A DNA stretch of 64,000 bases from Arion vulgaris (GCA_020796225.1 CM036756.1:46293363-46357362), one strand, 5' to 3'; positions 20,740 through 33,166 are shown, numbered from the stretch's first letter. The notes: generated by a model not told the origin, from the letters alone. Numbers and translations: made by a program.

Positions 20740-20925
20740 AACAAGTATAACGATTACAGAGCACGACCACAACACAAGATGGAGCGACGGCATCAAGAAC
20801 AGCCTTAAGACAATTAATAACCGCTTACAAAGTGCATTTGAGCAAGCACACACAAAATCACTACACCCCCAACACGTCTACATGTATAACAAAGTAAATG
20901 GTGGAACAGAAGAAGATTAATTTTG
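20740..20925 (+). pseudogene. LINE polymerase C-terminal fragment
   Basis: Contains RWSDGIKNSLKTINNRLQSAF, the same order as the relic at 54072-54290 (RWNDGIKNNLQKLNNSLQST). The segment RW-DGI is the typical C-terminal LINE motif. 5'-truncated and frameshifted. Confidence 0.68.
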
Positions 20926-21592
20926 CTAGTGAGATCTGAGATTCTGGATACTCTTATATAGTTTATATTCAAAGATGGTGGGAGTGAGCGACGTGCCTTT
21001 CTTTTGCCTACAGCGAAGAAGGTTTGCCTACAGCGAAGATTTTTGAAGGATATGTTCTGACGTCATATCTGCCAATTCACAGTGACAGCGGATAAGAGAT
21101 GTCTATCTTGAAATTAGTGTACAAGTGGTGTCTCATTTTGTTACATCCTGTTCTGAGGCGACGCATAACTTCATGATTTCATGTGAACAGTTTGCAATAT
21201 ATATCCTCTGCTTTGTGTTTGAGGTTGCTGATAGTCTGGAAAAAGAAGAAGGAAAACTGCCACAAGAAGACTACCTGACCAGCTACAAAGGAGGCCAAAA
21301 ACATGATCCAAAGAGAATATAATACATAGTGTAAAATAACTCCCTTACCCCCTCTCCACAAAAATATAGTATGGTCTGTAACCATTTCACTATATAATTT
21401 GTGTATACCTCGAATCATTTGTTTTGCAATGCATACAAAATCAGCCAGTATGTTGGCTGAGGTCACCTTTTTTTTAAACTACTGCCATTGTATTGTTTAA
21501 GAAGTGTGAAAGGGTTAACAGAGTATCATGTTTCTTTATGTTGCCAAGATGTATATAGTGTGAATACACCCTTGCATTATTTCATGTATTTA
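20926..21592. other. No recognised feature
   Basis: A short direct duplication of TTTGCCTACAGCGAAGA lies near 21003-21041. Otherwise nothing recognised. Confidence 0.45.
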
Positions 21593-21641
21593 TTCTCTTC
21601 TCTTTGTGTTCGTTCTTTAAGCCCAATTTTAATCACTCTAT
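21593..21641 (-). repeat. SINE family B, 3' end fragment
   Basis: About 50 bp of the family B 3' end (GTGTTCGTTCTTTAAGCCCA, AATTTTAATCACTC) directly before a complete copy. This is the same doublet arrangement as at 18633-19004. Confidence 0.75.
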
Positions 21642-21899
21642 GTCTTCTTCTTTGTCTTCTTTGCGTTCGTTCTTTACGACCAATTTTAATCACTCCTTGT
21701 GATATGTTTGATCTTTGCCAAGAACGTGTATACGTTACACATTGTTTGTAGGCCCTAAACGCATAAGACTACTACACGTTTAGGACACATGCATCCGATT
21801 TCATCCAAACCTCCTTAGTCGCCTCTTACGACATGCATGGCAGGTAACAGTGGTTCTATTCTTTACACTCCAAATTTGGGCCCGGTAACCACTCGGGTG
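21642..21899 (-). repeat. SINE family B, full length
   Basis: On the minus strand it starts CACCCGAGTGGTTACCGGG, carries the core GCATGTCGTAAGAGGCGACT shared with family A, then a B-specific body with AACGTGTA and CCAAGAACG on the plus strand. It ends in a GAA tail. Confidence 0.88.
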
Positions 21900-22033
21900 C
21901 TTCTCTTCTAATACACACACGTTACATTGCATTTGTTTACATGCATAAAAAGCGACCAATTCGTAAAGGAAGATTGCGATAATTCATGTATCCATTTACA
22001 TGAAACTCGTTTGACATTATAATCCTGCTAGAT

Positions 22034-22286
22034 TCTTCTTCTTCTTCTTCAAACGCTCCATATCGACCACATATTAAACCCCTCTTTGTGATTTGTATGT
22101 GATCTGGGCCTAAGAGCGATTGTACGCTGTGTCAGTTATGCCCCTACAAGTAGGCCAACACATCCGATTTCTGCGATACTTTTTATTTACTTGGGTAGCT
22201 TCCTAGGCCCCTACCTCAGTCGCCTTGTAGGTCGCAGTGGTACTATTCTTTGCTTCCCCTGTGGGCCCCGACAACACACAGGCGTC
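22034..22286 (-). repeat. SINE family A
   Basis: Nearly complete copy with an internal deletion of TCTTACGACATG-type core bases (CAGTCGCCTTGTAGG at about 22216-22230). Confidence 0.88.
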
Positions 22287-22607
22287 TGCTCGCTATATGT
22301 ACAGCACGCATTGTTTTTTATTCAACCTAATCTCAATTTGGTATTTGAGAAATACTAGCAAGTGAAACTGGTCGGTGTTTTGTTTACCATGCCACCCATC
22401 ATGTGACGTTGGTCAAAGAAAATGTGAACTCCAACGTCATATTCTAGAATATTGGTTATTGGTTACTGAACTTACGTCACTACAGTCTCGGCAGACCCAT
22501 AGGTGCACAGTTTCCCACAACATATGTTGAAGGTTATGCATACCGATGGTTCCTGTGGCTCGCTGGTTAAACACACTCTGCCCCTCTCGCATCTAGTTTT
22601 ATTTGTA

Positions 22608-22872
22608 CTTCTTCTTCTTCCTCGAACGCTCCATATCGACCACTTGTTAACCACTCTTTGTGATTTGTATGTGATCTGAGCCTAAGAGTGATTGTACGTT
22701 GTGCCAGTTATGCGCCTACAAGTAGGCCATCACATTCGATTTCTGCGATGCTTTTTATTTATTAGGGTAGCTTCACTAGGCCCCTACATCAGTCGCCTCT
22801 TACGACATGCCTTGTAGGTCGCAGTGGTACTATTCTTTGCTTCCCTTGCGGGCCTCGACATCACACAGGCGT
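22608..22872 (-). repeat. SINE family A, full length
   Basis: Complete copy. TTGTAC on both sides (near 22602 and 22874) is a possible short target duplication. Confidence 0.9.
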
Positions 22873-23228
22873 CTTGTACAAGGAGTAACTCCAAACTCAT
22901 TAAATATTTCTAAATATACCAGATTGTATTTTTAAAATGGTTATTTACTTTAGAAACCACACAGTTTGGTCTTTACTGAATCTCAAAATCAATTAAATGT
23001 ATTTGTTTTAATTGTTGAATTATTGTGAAATATGTTGTTCATTCAGAACTATTGGATTTTCATGTTACTGCAAACACTTCACATTATGTAACAGTAATTT
23101 TGTACAAGTGCCCACTTAGTTGGTTTTAGGGGTTTTTCAGCGTTGGTATTTTGTTTTAACTGCCGTCTATGCACCAGCGTTGTGTTTGAAATTAGCAAAT
23201 TTGCTATACATACCACACACATACACAC

Positions 23229-23399
<171 letters not shown>

Positions 23400-24034
23400 G
23401 AATAGTTAATGTTAGTAATGTTTGTAATATGTACTCTTTTTTGGCATAAAATCACACTTGAAATTTGACAATATGTGTGCTCGTAGCTAGGTGGGTGGTT
23501 GGGTATGTATATAATAGATTGATATATGTATGTGCGGGTATGGTTGGGTGTGTGTGTGTGTGATGTGCGTACGTAGGTGATTAGTTACATATATGTGTGT
23601 GTTTGTGTAGGTAGTTGGGTATATTTAATTAGTGGTTGGTTACGTATGCATGCGTGCGCGTGACCTGTGCCGGGAGCAGGGCGGTCAGATTTCTTAGGTT
23701 ATCTAGTATCAGGAACCGACTTCAAGAGAAATGCCCTTACATCGCTAGAAGGACGCCTCCAAACAAGAATTAGAAGGGATAACATGATTACACCAAACTG
23801 TGCACATACTGTCATGGATACGGTCAGCTTCCCAAATAGATTATGAAAACTAGTGTGAAAACTTTTAACTTCAGACTAAGATAGCTGGCTGGCATAAAGT
23901 GATACAAAATCTCCTGGTGAGCGCTTAATCATCAATATAATACGCACATACAGTGAGGCCGGAAAATAACTAATTGAATGAACATCTTTGGCAATTACAA
24001 TTTTTAAAAAAAAAACGTTTCACAGCGAAGGATT
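23400..24034. other. No recognised gene; GT-rich patch
   Basis: 23480-23660 is rich in GGTTGGGTATGT-type and TGTGTG words. Nothing else recognised. Confidence 0.45.
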
Positions 24035-24293
24035 CGCTCGTGTGTTGCTGGGGCTCTTAAGGGAGCAAAGAATAGTAACACTGCCACCTACAAGGCATGT
24101 CGTCAGAGGCGACTGAGTTAGGGACCTAGGAAAGCTACCCAAGTAAATAAAAAGCGTCGCAGAAATCGGATGTGTTGACCTACTTGTAGGCGCATAAGTG
24201 GCACAACCTACAATCGCTCTTAGGCTCAGATCACATACAAATGAGAAAGAGTGGTGTAACAACAAGTGATCGATATGGAGCGTTCGAAGAAGA
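24035..24293 (+). repeat. SINE family A, full length
   Basis: Runs from CGCTCGTGTGTTGCTGGGGC to GGAGCGTTCGAAGAAGAC. Internal landmarks GGCATGTCGTCAGAGGCGAC and AGTAAATAAAAAGCGTCGCA are intact. Confidence 0.92.
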
Positions 24294-24309
24294 CAACAAA
24301 GGATGACTT

Positions 24310-24540
24310 CAGTACACCAGGTTTCCTCTATGACTCAGTCCCTCTCTCTTCACACATGGCACATCACCTGCCAAGAGTGTTGCACAAAGCAGGAACTACG
24401 TAGCTCAAACAACAATCCTAGGGATATCCGGGGGACGGAGGGGGTAATTCACATGTAAATTGAATGAGGCGGTTCGGATTCGAACCCCTGACCTTCATAA
24501 CGTGAGGCAGACGGTTTGAACATTTAGTAAAGATGTTCAG
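24310..24540 (-). repeat. tRNA-headed SINE, family E
   Basis: On the minus strand the head contains GGGGTTCGAATCC, an excellent B box. The body (GTGTTGCACAAAGCAGGAAC, CAATCCTAGGG on the plus strand) is shared with 47040-47287. Confidence 0.75.
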
Positions 24541-24639
24541 TAGCGGTTGCTGCATTCTAAATTATTCGCTGCATCTTTGTTTTATAATTTAAGGATGGTT
24601 GCTCTGAGGCTGAAGTCAAGTAGACTATACCATATGTGC

Positions 24640-25065
24640 ATATGACAGTAGAAGAACGTATGGGGGGTGAAGCATGAACATTTAGTAAAGCAGTGGAAAA
24701 ACATTTATGTGCTTCTGAATATGAGTGTTACAAAAAGAGTCCTCCGTATATCTTGTACAGAGAAGAGAACAAATAGATCTATCTAGAAATAACTCAAAAT
24801 CAAAGAAAACTGGCTAATGCTACAAATAAGAAAGAGAAAATTGAGATATTTTGGACATAAAAAGACATGAAGGCTGGAGAAAACCATCATGGAAGGAGGC
24901 ATACCAGCAAAGAGAAGAAAAGGAAGACCACAGGGAAGATGGATTCAGGATGTAACTGATGGTTTGAACATGACGGCTGTAGAGGCAGAACATTTGGCCT
25001 ATGAGAGAGAGAAATTCCGGAGGACTGTTGGGGTGGCAAAATTCTGCTCAGGACAAGCTATTTGA
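24640..25065 (+). pseudogene. LINE polymerase C-terminal fragment (RTE-like)
   Basis: Carries RYFGHKKRHEGW, then RRKGRPQGRWIQDVTDGLN and EHLAYEREKFRRTVG before the stop after GTGGCAAAATTCTGCTCAGG. Same family and same 3' end as 1-985. The terminal TGATGATGATGA may be its tail. Confidence 0.75.
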
Positions 25066-25170
25066 TGATGATGACAGTAGAAGATTTGATCTGAAAGCTT
25101 GAAGGTAAAGATACAGATGGAGGTCGTCGATAGCAAATCTCATAACACTGTACTTATATTCCGTGGTTCG

Positions 25171-26926
25171 ATGCCAGCTTGACCAAACGTTGTACGTATG
25201 CACATGGTACGTGGTTGGACTAGAAGAAATGCCAGCTTGACCAAACGTTGTACGTATGCACATGGTACGTGGTTAGACTAGAAGAAATGCCAGCTTGACC
25301 AAACGTTGTACGTATGCACATGGTACGTGGTTAGACTAGAAGAAATACCAGCTTGACCAAACGTTGTACGTATGCACATGGTACGTGCTCGGACTAGAAG
25401 AAATACCAGCTTGACCAAACGTTGTACGTATGCACATAGTACGTGGTTAGACTAGAAGAAATACCAGCTTGACCAAACGTTGTACGTATGCACATGGTAC
25501 GTGGTTGGACTAGAAGAAATGCCAGCTTGGCCAAACGTTGTACGTATGCACATGGTACGTGGTTAGACTAGAAGAAATGCCAGTTTGACCAAACGTTGTA
25601 CGTATGCACATGGTACGTGGTTGGACTAGAAGAAATGCCAGCTTGGCCAAACGTTGTACGTATGCACATAGTACGTGGTTAGACTAGAAGAAATGCCAGC
25701 TTGACCAAACGTTGTACGTATGCACATGGTACGTGGTTGGACTAGAAGAAATGCCAGCTTGACCAAACGTTGTACGTATGCACATGGTACGTGGTTGGAC
25801 TAGAAGAAATGCCAGCTTGGCCAAACGTTGTACGTATGCACATAGTACGTGGTTAGACTAGAAGAAATGCCAGCTTGACCAAACGTTGTACGTATGCACA
25901 TAGTACGTGGTTGGACTAGAAGAAATACCAGCTTGACCAAACGTTGTACGTATGCACATAGTACGTGGTTAGACTAGAAGAAATGCCAGCTTGACCAAAC
26001 GTTGTACGTATGCCATGGTACGTGGTTGACTAGAAGGAAATGCCAGCAGAAACGTTGCAAATCACATAGTACGTGGTTGACTAGAAGAAATGCCAGCTTG
26101 ACAAACTTTTGACGTATGCACATGGTACGGGTTGGACTAGAAGAAATGCCAGCTTGCCAAACGTTGTACGTATGCACAGGAGTGGTTAGATAGAAGAATG
26201 AGTTTGACAAACGTTGACGTAGCAGTACTGTTGGACTAGAAGAAATCAGTTGCCAAGACGTTGTGACGTATGCACATAGTAGTGCTGGACTAGAAGAAAT
26301 GCCAGCTTGACCAAACGTTGTACGATGACATGGTACGGATTAGACTAGAAGAAATGCACAGCTTGCCAAACGTTGTACGTATGCACATGGTACGTGGTTA
26401 GACTAGAAGAAATACCAGCTTGCCAAACGTTGTACGTATGCACATGGTACGTGGTTAGACTAGAAGAAATGCCAGCTTGACCAAACGTTGTACGTATGCA
26501 CATGGTACGTGGTTGGACTAGAAGAAATGCCAGCTTGACCAAACGTTGTACGTATGCACATGGTACGTGGTTGACTAGAAGAAATGCCAGCTTGCCAAAC
26601 GTTGTACGTATGCACATGGTACGTGGTTTGACTAGAAGAAATGCCAGCTTGACCAAACGTTGTACGTATGCACATGGTACGTGGTTAGACTAGAAGAAAT
26701 GCCAGCTTGACCAAACGTTGTACGTATGCACATGGTACGTGGTTTGACTAGAAGAAATGCCAGCTTGACCAAACGTTGTACGTATGCACATGGTACGGGT
26801 TGGACTAGAAGAAATGCAGCTGACCAACGTTGTACGTATGCACATGGTACGTGGTTGGGACTAGAAGAAATGCCAGCTAAAACGTTGTACGTATGCACAT
26901 GGTACGGGTTAGGACTAGAAGAAATC
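25171..26926. repeat. About 30 copies of a 58-bp unit
   Basis: The unit is CCAGCTTGACCAAACGTTGT, ACGTATGCACATGGTACGTG, GTTAGACTAGAAGAAATG. The left two thirds is very uniform, with A/G alternatives (ATGGTAC or ATAGTAC, GGTTAG or GGTTGG). Between about 26010 and 26340 and again near 26810-26920 many units lose one to several bases. Peptides on the minus strand (CIRTTFGQAGISSS) arise only from the repeat. Confidence 0.95.
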
Positions 26927-26949
26927 CTGATTCTACACTTGGAGATCTA

Positions 26950-27090
26950 AATTACAAGTACCTCTGAAATCAGAGTAAGGCTATCCTGAATGGCTAGGAA
27001 CGCTGATAAGAAAGCAAGCTCCACGTAAAAATTAGTCAGTTGTGTTATATCGGACGCCATTACTAAGCATGAATTTCTAACCAAAAAAAA
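26950..27090 (+). repeat. SINE family C, diverged 3' portion
   Basis: Weak match: TACCTCTGAAATCAGAGTAA, CACGTAAAAATTAGTCAGTT and GAATTTCTAACC in family C order, with an A-run at the end. Confidence 0.5.
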
Positions 27091-27845
27091 ATAAAAACGG
27101 AGTAAAGTAATGAACCCGATTTCATACTACGGGGTTCACTGCAGAATACCGTGTTGTGCCTGTTTTTCTATTTTTGGGCAAACAGCACACAAAGAATTTA
27201 GTGATCAACAACACATCGACAGCCCTTATTTTCCCGTATTTCTCTAATATGATGCTCGGTCGAAAGCCTTTATAGTCCGGAAATAATCTCATTCTCACTG
27301 TGGACTTTGATCCTGCAACTACAAAACCACTACGCTATAGCGGCTTCTTCTCTCTCGATCGAGAGAGAGACAGGTGGATAGGCAATATTAAAGAAATACT
27401 ACGACAATATGGGCTCACAGCAACAGCTGTATTATAATTAACTATCATCAGAACATAAACTACTCGCGACGTGTCAATGGCATACGTGGTTACACAAGCC
27501 AAAACTTATAAAGTGCTACGTTAACGAATACAAGATGATCGCTATCAACATTTCCAACTATTTCAAGGTTATCAAATAGAAACAAAAACTAGTTCCCATG
27601 TACTAATTATGTAGAAGATATAATCTGTGCATGAATCACGTGGAGATCACGGTTACGTAAAACGCGGGTTACTCATATTTTCGCTACGAAGTTTCAATTC
27701 AGGTGCATAAATAAATGTCAAAAACGCGAACTGCGCTCTGGTCAGAACTCTGTAAATTAAAATGGGAATTATTCCGTTGAACATATATTCTAAACCAGTT
27801 CAGCAAGGATATGTGACGTAGCTATGTTTGAAATATCTTAATCTA
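27091..27845. other. No recognised feature
   Basis: A CTCTCTCGATCGAGAGAGAGA palindromic stretch lies near 27349-27370. No gene or repeat family member recognised. Confidence 0.45.
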
Positions 27846-27846
27846 A

Positions 27847-27990
27847 TCTTCTTCTCGTTCGCCCGCTATGAATTCAGGTGTAGTCAGGTCGTTCAGTATG
27901 GCGATTTTGACTGATTTTTTCGTGAAAGCTTGCTTTCCATTTTATTAGTGTCCCTGGCCATTCAGGCGAGCCTTTTCCGACTCTTGATCT
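27847..27990 (-). repeat. SINE family C, 3' portion
   Basis: Plus-strand reading: CTTCTTCTCGTTCGCCCGCT, ATGAATTCAGGTGTAGTCAG, CGTGAAAGCTTGCTTTCC, GAGCCTTTTCCGACTC. Confidence 0.82.
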
Positions 27991-28195
27991 AATGACTACG
28001 AAGCTTTGACTAGAACAAGACACCAGCAGAAGCAGGACAACCATAAACTAATGCGACCCTGTAACTCCTGTGGCTTTAAAATAAAGTTATTCTTTTTCTT
28101 CTTTCTCTAATCCTGTTTCTTCTTCTCTAATCCTGTTTCTTCTTTCTCAATCCTGTTCTTCTTTCTAACCTTTTCTTCTTTCAACCCATATTCTT

Positions 28196-28410
28196 GTCAC
28201 TTGGATTTGTATGTGATCTGAGCCTAAGAGCGATTGTACGTTGTGCCAGTTATGCGCCTGCAAGTAGTCAACATATCCTATTTCTACACTGCTTTTATTT
28301 ATTAGGGTAGCTTCCCTAGGTCCTACATCAGTCGCCTCTAACGACATGCATTGTAGGTTGCAGTGGTACTATTCTTTGCTTCCCTTGCGGGCTCCGAGAC
28401 CACACAGTCG
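28196..28410 (-). repeat. SINE family A, 3' end disrupted
   Basis: The body and 5' module are present, but the 3' terminal 50 bp is replaced by TTCTT/CTAATCCTG simple repeats (28095-28195), possibly an expanded tail. Confidence 0.82.
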
Positions 28411-28725
28411 ACTAATCCTGTTTTACCTTGCAGCGTCAGGATATGAATATATTTATAGAAGGAGCTGTTGTGCGTGATTCATACAGGGTGTCGTTCATTT
28501 CCTCTGTTATTTTATGTCGCGCACCTTTTGCGCATCAATCTTTTTCTTTGTATCATTTGTATCTGAGTAGCATTGCCCTTTGAAGTGCACTGTCTGCTGT
28601 GTGGTCGAAACATGTAACTTGTTGTTTCTTGATGAAATTCAGCACTGATGTTGTACCCACTTATTTCAGTATGCCTTCATTCCTACGTCGATCTTTTCTT
28701 GATTCTCTAGATAAAAAGCTAGTTA

Positions 28726-28970
28726 CACCGTGTGTTGCTGGAGCTTGCAAGGGGAGCAAAGAATAGTAAATCTGCGATCTCCAAGGTATGTCGTAAGAGG
28801 CGAATGAAGTGGTCTCCAAGAGAAGCTACTCTAGTAAATAAAAAGCGTCGCAGAAATCAAATGTCCTGGCCTATTTGTAGGCGCATAATGGCACAGCGTT
28901 CAATCGCCCTTAGGCTCAGGTTACTACAAATCACAAAGAGTGGTCGATATGGAGCGTTCAAAGAAGAAGG
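28726..28970 (+). repeat. SINE family A, full length
   Basis: From CACCGTGTGTTGCTGGAGC to GGAGCGTTCAAAGAAGAAGG, with several substitutions in the core. Confidence 0.88.
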
Positions 28971-29396
28971 AAATCTAGTTATCTTTGAAACATGGAATAA
29001 TATAACCTTTAAGTTCGATGTAACTTGAATAAACATGGAGGAACGGAAGAGGGCGACATATTAAATGTACAACAACAACGTCAGTTTTTTCTATTTTGTT
29101 ATTTTCTAAAAGGTTTCATTTCAATAATCAATCAACTGCATCAATTTAAAAAGTGATTGAACGGATTGTGCATATTTTTGTATGTCTGATAACATGGTTT
29201 GTACATGTCATGCCCAACTAAAGTAAGCAAATTGGCATACCGCTTTATGAGACGGAAACAGACATAGATTCTTGCATGTGAAGTTTAGCTGTTCACCGGA
29301 TGTAATAAGTAGGCCGTGGAAGTTACACACATACACACACTCTCTCTCTCAACACTTCAACAATTTTGTAAAATTCCATTCAAAATGAAACAGTAC
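28971..29396. other. No recognised feature
   Basis: AT-rich; short CACACACTCTCTCTC tract near 29330-29350. Confidence 0.45.
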
Positions 29397-29540
29397 TTCT
29401 TCTTGCGTTCGCCCGCTATGAATTCAGGCGTAGTTAGTGCGCCTGGTATGGCGCTTTTCGTTGATTTTTGCGTGAAAGCCTGCTTTCCTTATTATCAGTG
29501 TCCCCGCCATACAAGCGTGCCTTCTCCGACTTCAGAAGTA
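29397..29540 (-). repeat. SINE family C, 3' portion
   Basis: Well-preserved 3' body with CTTCTTCTTGCGTTCGCCCG at the tail end and CTTCTCCGACTTCAGAAGTA at the inner end. Confidence 0.85.
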
Positions 29541-30380
29541 AACATATTACTGAAACGTATCACTAACATTTATATTTAATTTATCACATCAGCGTTCCCA
29601 ATGGAGCAGAGCGCTGAAATCGTTCCTTAATACTGTCAGTTTTTCCCTTGTAGTTTCTCTAGCAACTTTATTTCTGTAGATTTGGATTGTTAGCCCTAGC
29701 CATCTCTAAATATCTAAAGGTGGTTGTGCCCTATCCAACCCCAGAAAACCAGGGCATTAGTGTTCAATGCTACACAAATATGCACCCATGGGTTACTGTT
29801 TAGATCAGCGCTATCGAGCGTGGTACACGCGATGGCTCCGCGGATACATCCCTGTCGCTCTATTTTACTTCTAACAAGTGAATAATTCGTGGGTTTTTTT
29901 TAAGAAAAGGGAATCTCCGGAGCCAATGTTGGTTAGTAGGGAGCACAGTTCCAGCTTGCAAATTACTTGGTAGGAAGCACACTTCCTTATGTCCTTTCAT
30001 TTGTCTCCCCTTACAAAACTATGGCGTCTATATGGGCAATAATGATGTTGGAATTACTGCCCAATGTCTAGCCCTATTATATAGACATAAAGAAAAGTTT
30101 AAAGACTGCACCGACAAACATGACCGGGAAAAAAACAGAGCATGCGTCCTCAATTAAAATAGTTGACAGATAAGATGTATCTTAACAAAGTAGATTATTT
30201 TAAACACAGATAGCAGCTGCACAATGTTGTGTTTGCAGTTGCGTATTGATTGATAGGACTGACAAGACAATGACAGCGGCATGTCAGATGTTTTTAATGT
30301 ACGTTCAAACAGAAGCTGGAGTGGAGAGCTGGTTAGATAAAACTTGCTCTTCAGACCTCTTATGGTCACACAATTGCATT
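29541..30380. other. No recognised feature
   Basis: TGATTGATAGGAC near 30246 resembles the tail of family H. No gene seen. Confidence 0.45.
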
Positions 30381-30497
30381 CATAAAACTAACGTCCATTG
30401 CACGTCATAACACTAACACTCGATGCACGTCATAACACTAACACTCGGTGCACGTCATAACACTAACACTCAATGCACGTCATACACACTAACGCTT
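30381..30497. repeat. Four to five copies of a 25-bp unit
   Basis: The unit is CACGTCATAACACTAACACT plus CGATG, with a degenerate copy at each end. A (TA)n run follows at 30541-30564. Confidence 0.9.
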
Positions 30498-30670
30498 ATG
30501 AAAGATAATTTTATCTAAATAATAAAGCTCAAATCACGTCATATATATATATATATATATATATGGCAAAGTTGTGTCAAAGTGTATACTAAAAAAGCAG
30601 CTATCCGTGCAAAAGGAAAAAATCGTTAACAATAACTAAAACAAAATGACTAAAATTGTTCACCATCCTT

Positions 30671-30927
30671 CTTCTTCGAAAGCTCCATATTGACCACTTG
30701 ATTAAACCACTTTTTGTGATTTGTATGTGATCTGAACCTAAGAGCGAATGTACCTTGTGCCAGTTATACGCCTACAAGTAGGCCAGCACATCCGATTTCT
30801 GCAGCGCTATTTGTTTACTATGGTAGCTTTCCTAGGCCCCTACCTCAGCCGCCTCTTACGACATGCCTTGTAGTTCACGGTGTTACTATTCTTTGCTTCC
30901 CTTGCGGGCCCAGACAACACACGAGCA
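30671..30927 (-). repeat. SINE family A, full length, with 13-bp target duplication
   Basis: GTTCACCATCCTT flanks the copy at 30658-30670 and 30928-30940. The 5' end of the element on the minus strand is TGCTCGTGTGTTGTCTGGGC and the 3' end a GAAGAAG tail. Confidence 0.95.
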
Positions 30928-30954
30928 GTTCACCATCCTTAAAATTACATGTGA

Positions 30955-31075
30955 ACCTCACCGGTGTTAAGTAGTTCGCGCACTGACGCTGAGATCTTTG
31001 TGTGCAAGAAATATATCGGAGCAGACAAGGTTATTCACCAAAGTGCAATTGCGACGATTCTATTAATCAATCAAA
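30955..31075 (+). repeat. Short retroposon, family H
   Basis: Diverged copy: ACCTCACCGGTGTTAAGTAG, CTGAGATCTTTGTGTGCAAG, ending in ATTAATCAATCAAAAT. Confidence 0.65.
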
Positions 31076-31639
31076 ATATTACTACCTGAACAGGTGAAAT
31101 CTCTGGATGGTTTCTAGCAGAGTTGGGGTTGGAAAGTCTTTCTTAGGAACGGCAAAAACAAAGTGAAAATTAATATCTTGCTGATGACCCATAGAACACA
31201 CAAGCTAACCTCCCAGTGGTGTAGATCGGGAAACTTTGCCCACGAGATGAAAGCCAAACGGGGCGATGTCTCGCCTAGGTGTATTGAATTCCATAGGTCA
31301 GTCATATTTTGGTAATTATTGTTCTCCTATATTATTATTTTTATTCATTTTATTTTTGATGATATACAAAGGGAAGTACACACAGCTGCTGGCAAAAGAG
31401 GCAGAAGATCGATATTTTCGACAACAGCTCTGGAGGCAGAAGCTGGTAGGCCTGGTATCGGGCTCAATGGCGTACCAGGGACTACTGTTGGTAAGCGACC
31501 AGAACCATTCGGAAAGCAACGGCAAACTACAGAATGAATAATGCCAAGAAATTATAACAGCCACAAATGAAGAAACTCAAAGATCTGATGGTGAAACCCC
31601 CAGGCCAGGCAAAATAACCACGTGAACTGAGGAAGAGAA
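31076..31639. other. No recognised gene
   Basis: Open frames on the plus strand at 31266-31541 have no recognisable domain. They may be the upstream part of the LINE relic that follows. Confidence 0.4.
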
Positions 31640-31915
31640 AGATGACAGAGCAAGTACAAGTAATCGTGATGACGGACAAAATCATGACTGTGTTACTGCG
31701 GTTAAACGCCACAGCTTTAGATAAAGGTAATGGAAGGCATGGTTCCTGGAACACGAGGCATGGGACGACCAAGACGAAGGTGGCAGCAGGACATGAAAGA
31801 AACCATGAACATGGCACTAGACGAAGCCGGAGAACTTGCAAGAGACAGCGAGCTTTTCATGCGGGCTGTGATGAATGCGACGTTCCTCAAGGGACATGCT
31901 AATACTTGAAACAAA
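31640..31915 (+). pseudogene. LINE polymerase C-terminal fragment (RTE-like)
   Basis: One frame near 31730-31905 reads MEGMVPGTRGMGRPRRRW, then ETMNMALDEAGELARDSEL, then FLKGHANT and a stop. It matches 14870-15125 in order and 3' end. The start is 5'-truncated. Confidence 0.78.
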
Positions 31916-31934
31916 GAGAGACGAATCCGAATTT

Positions 31935-32096
31935 TAAAAAAACCGGATGCGCTGGCCTACATGTCTAACTGGCACAACAAACTCACACTTTGAGGTGCAA
32001 TGAATCACATACCGGGAACGCAAAGGAAAAGGAAGGAATCACATACCACCACAAAGAGTAGTTTAACAAGTGGTTGGTGTAGAACATATGAAGACA
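31935..32096 (+). repeat. SINE family A, old diverged 3' portion
   Basis: CCGGATGCGCTGGCCTACAT, TAACTGGCACAAC, AATCACATACC and AAAGAGTAGTTTAACAAGTG follow family A order with many changes. Confidence 0.6.
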
Positions 32097-32229
32097 ATGA
32101 AGGAGAATCACTAGATAGGATCTCCACTAAATGTTGAATGAAGATTAATGTTGACAATAATTTACTTCAGTTCCTTCTGGAGCACATGTCCTCATCCAAC
32201 TTACACCATTTATCTTTCTGTTTTGTGCT

Positions 32230-32432
32230 ATTCTATCGTAGTGAGCTCGATTACAACCAAAAGAGCACTTGGTTCAAACACGCGGCGGGCAGTACGGAAG
32301 CAAATGTGTTACCGTTGATTGTTACCAACGATAAAAATAGACATCAGCATTCAGAAAGCAATGACAAACAACTACTGAACGTCTATAAAATCAACAACTC
32401 GTTTAATGTGGTTGATGGCGACGTCATGTAAA
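32230..32432 (+). repeat. tRNA-headed SINE, family D, 5'-truncated
   Basis: Starts inside the head (GTAGTGAGCTCGATTACAAC), retains the B-box-like GGTTCAAACACG and the body with ATTCAGAAAGCAATGACAAAC. Confidence 0.75.
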
Positions 32433-32640
32433 TGATATTCCACGGCTGTCATATTCTATTATGTCTTGCTATGCTTTCATATCATTTTAACAGTAGTTTT
32501 CTTACTTTCTTATTGTGTCAAGTGCCTTCCTGTTGTACGTTACTCTGACCTCAACGATTGTAAAACTGTTGGTGTTTTAACTGTTTTTGAGGGGGTATGC
32601 TTCAATTGTACTTTCATGTTTGCTGAGACTTTGGTATATT

Positions 32641-33166
32641 TGAACTGAGCTAGGGTATCTCCATGAAAGGGTAGGCTACCATCCACGTCTAATCCACCAT
32701 TAGATTCGTATTACTACATAAATATATCTGAACTGAGCTAGGGTATCTCCATGAAAGGGTAGGCTACCATCCACGTCTAATCCACCATTAGATTCGTATT
32801 ACTACATAAATATATCTGAACTGAGCTAGGGTATCTCCATTAAAGGGTAGGCTACCATCCACGTCTAATCCACCATTAGATTCGTATTACTACATAAATA
32901 TATCTGAACTGAGCTAGGGTATCTCCATGAAAGGGTAGGCTACCATCCACGTCTAATCCACCATTAGATTCGTATTACTACATAAATATATCTGAACTGA
33001 GCTAGGTATCTCCATAAAGGGTAGGCTACCATCCACGTCTAATCCACCATTAGATTCGTATTACTACATAAATATATCTGAACTGAGCTAGGGTATCTCC
33101 ATGAAAGGGTAGGCTACATCACGTCTAATCCACCATTAGATTCGTATTACTACATAAATATAGCAG
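32641..33166. repeat. Six copies of an 88-bp unit
   Basis: Each unit starts TGAACTGAGCTAGGGTATCT and ends TACTACATAAATATATC. Starts are at 32641, 32729, 32817, 32905, 32993 and 33079. The last two units have small deletions. Sequence after the array (33170-33225) resembles the 5' module of SINE family A/B on the minus strand. Confidence 0.95.

Noticed and set aside
25171..26926. Possible CRISPR array
   Set aside because: The 58-bp units are tandem without unique spacers, and the genome is eukaryotic. The same applies to the other arrays.
30541..30564. (TA)n run as a promoter
   Set aside because: Plain dinucleotide repeat with no adjoining gene.
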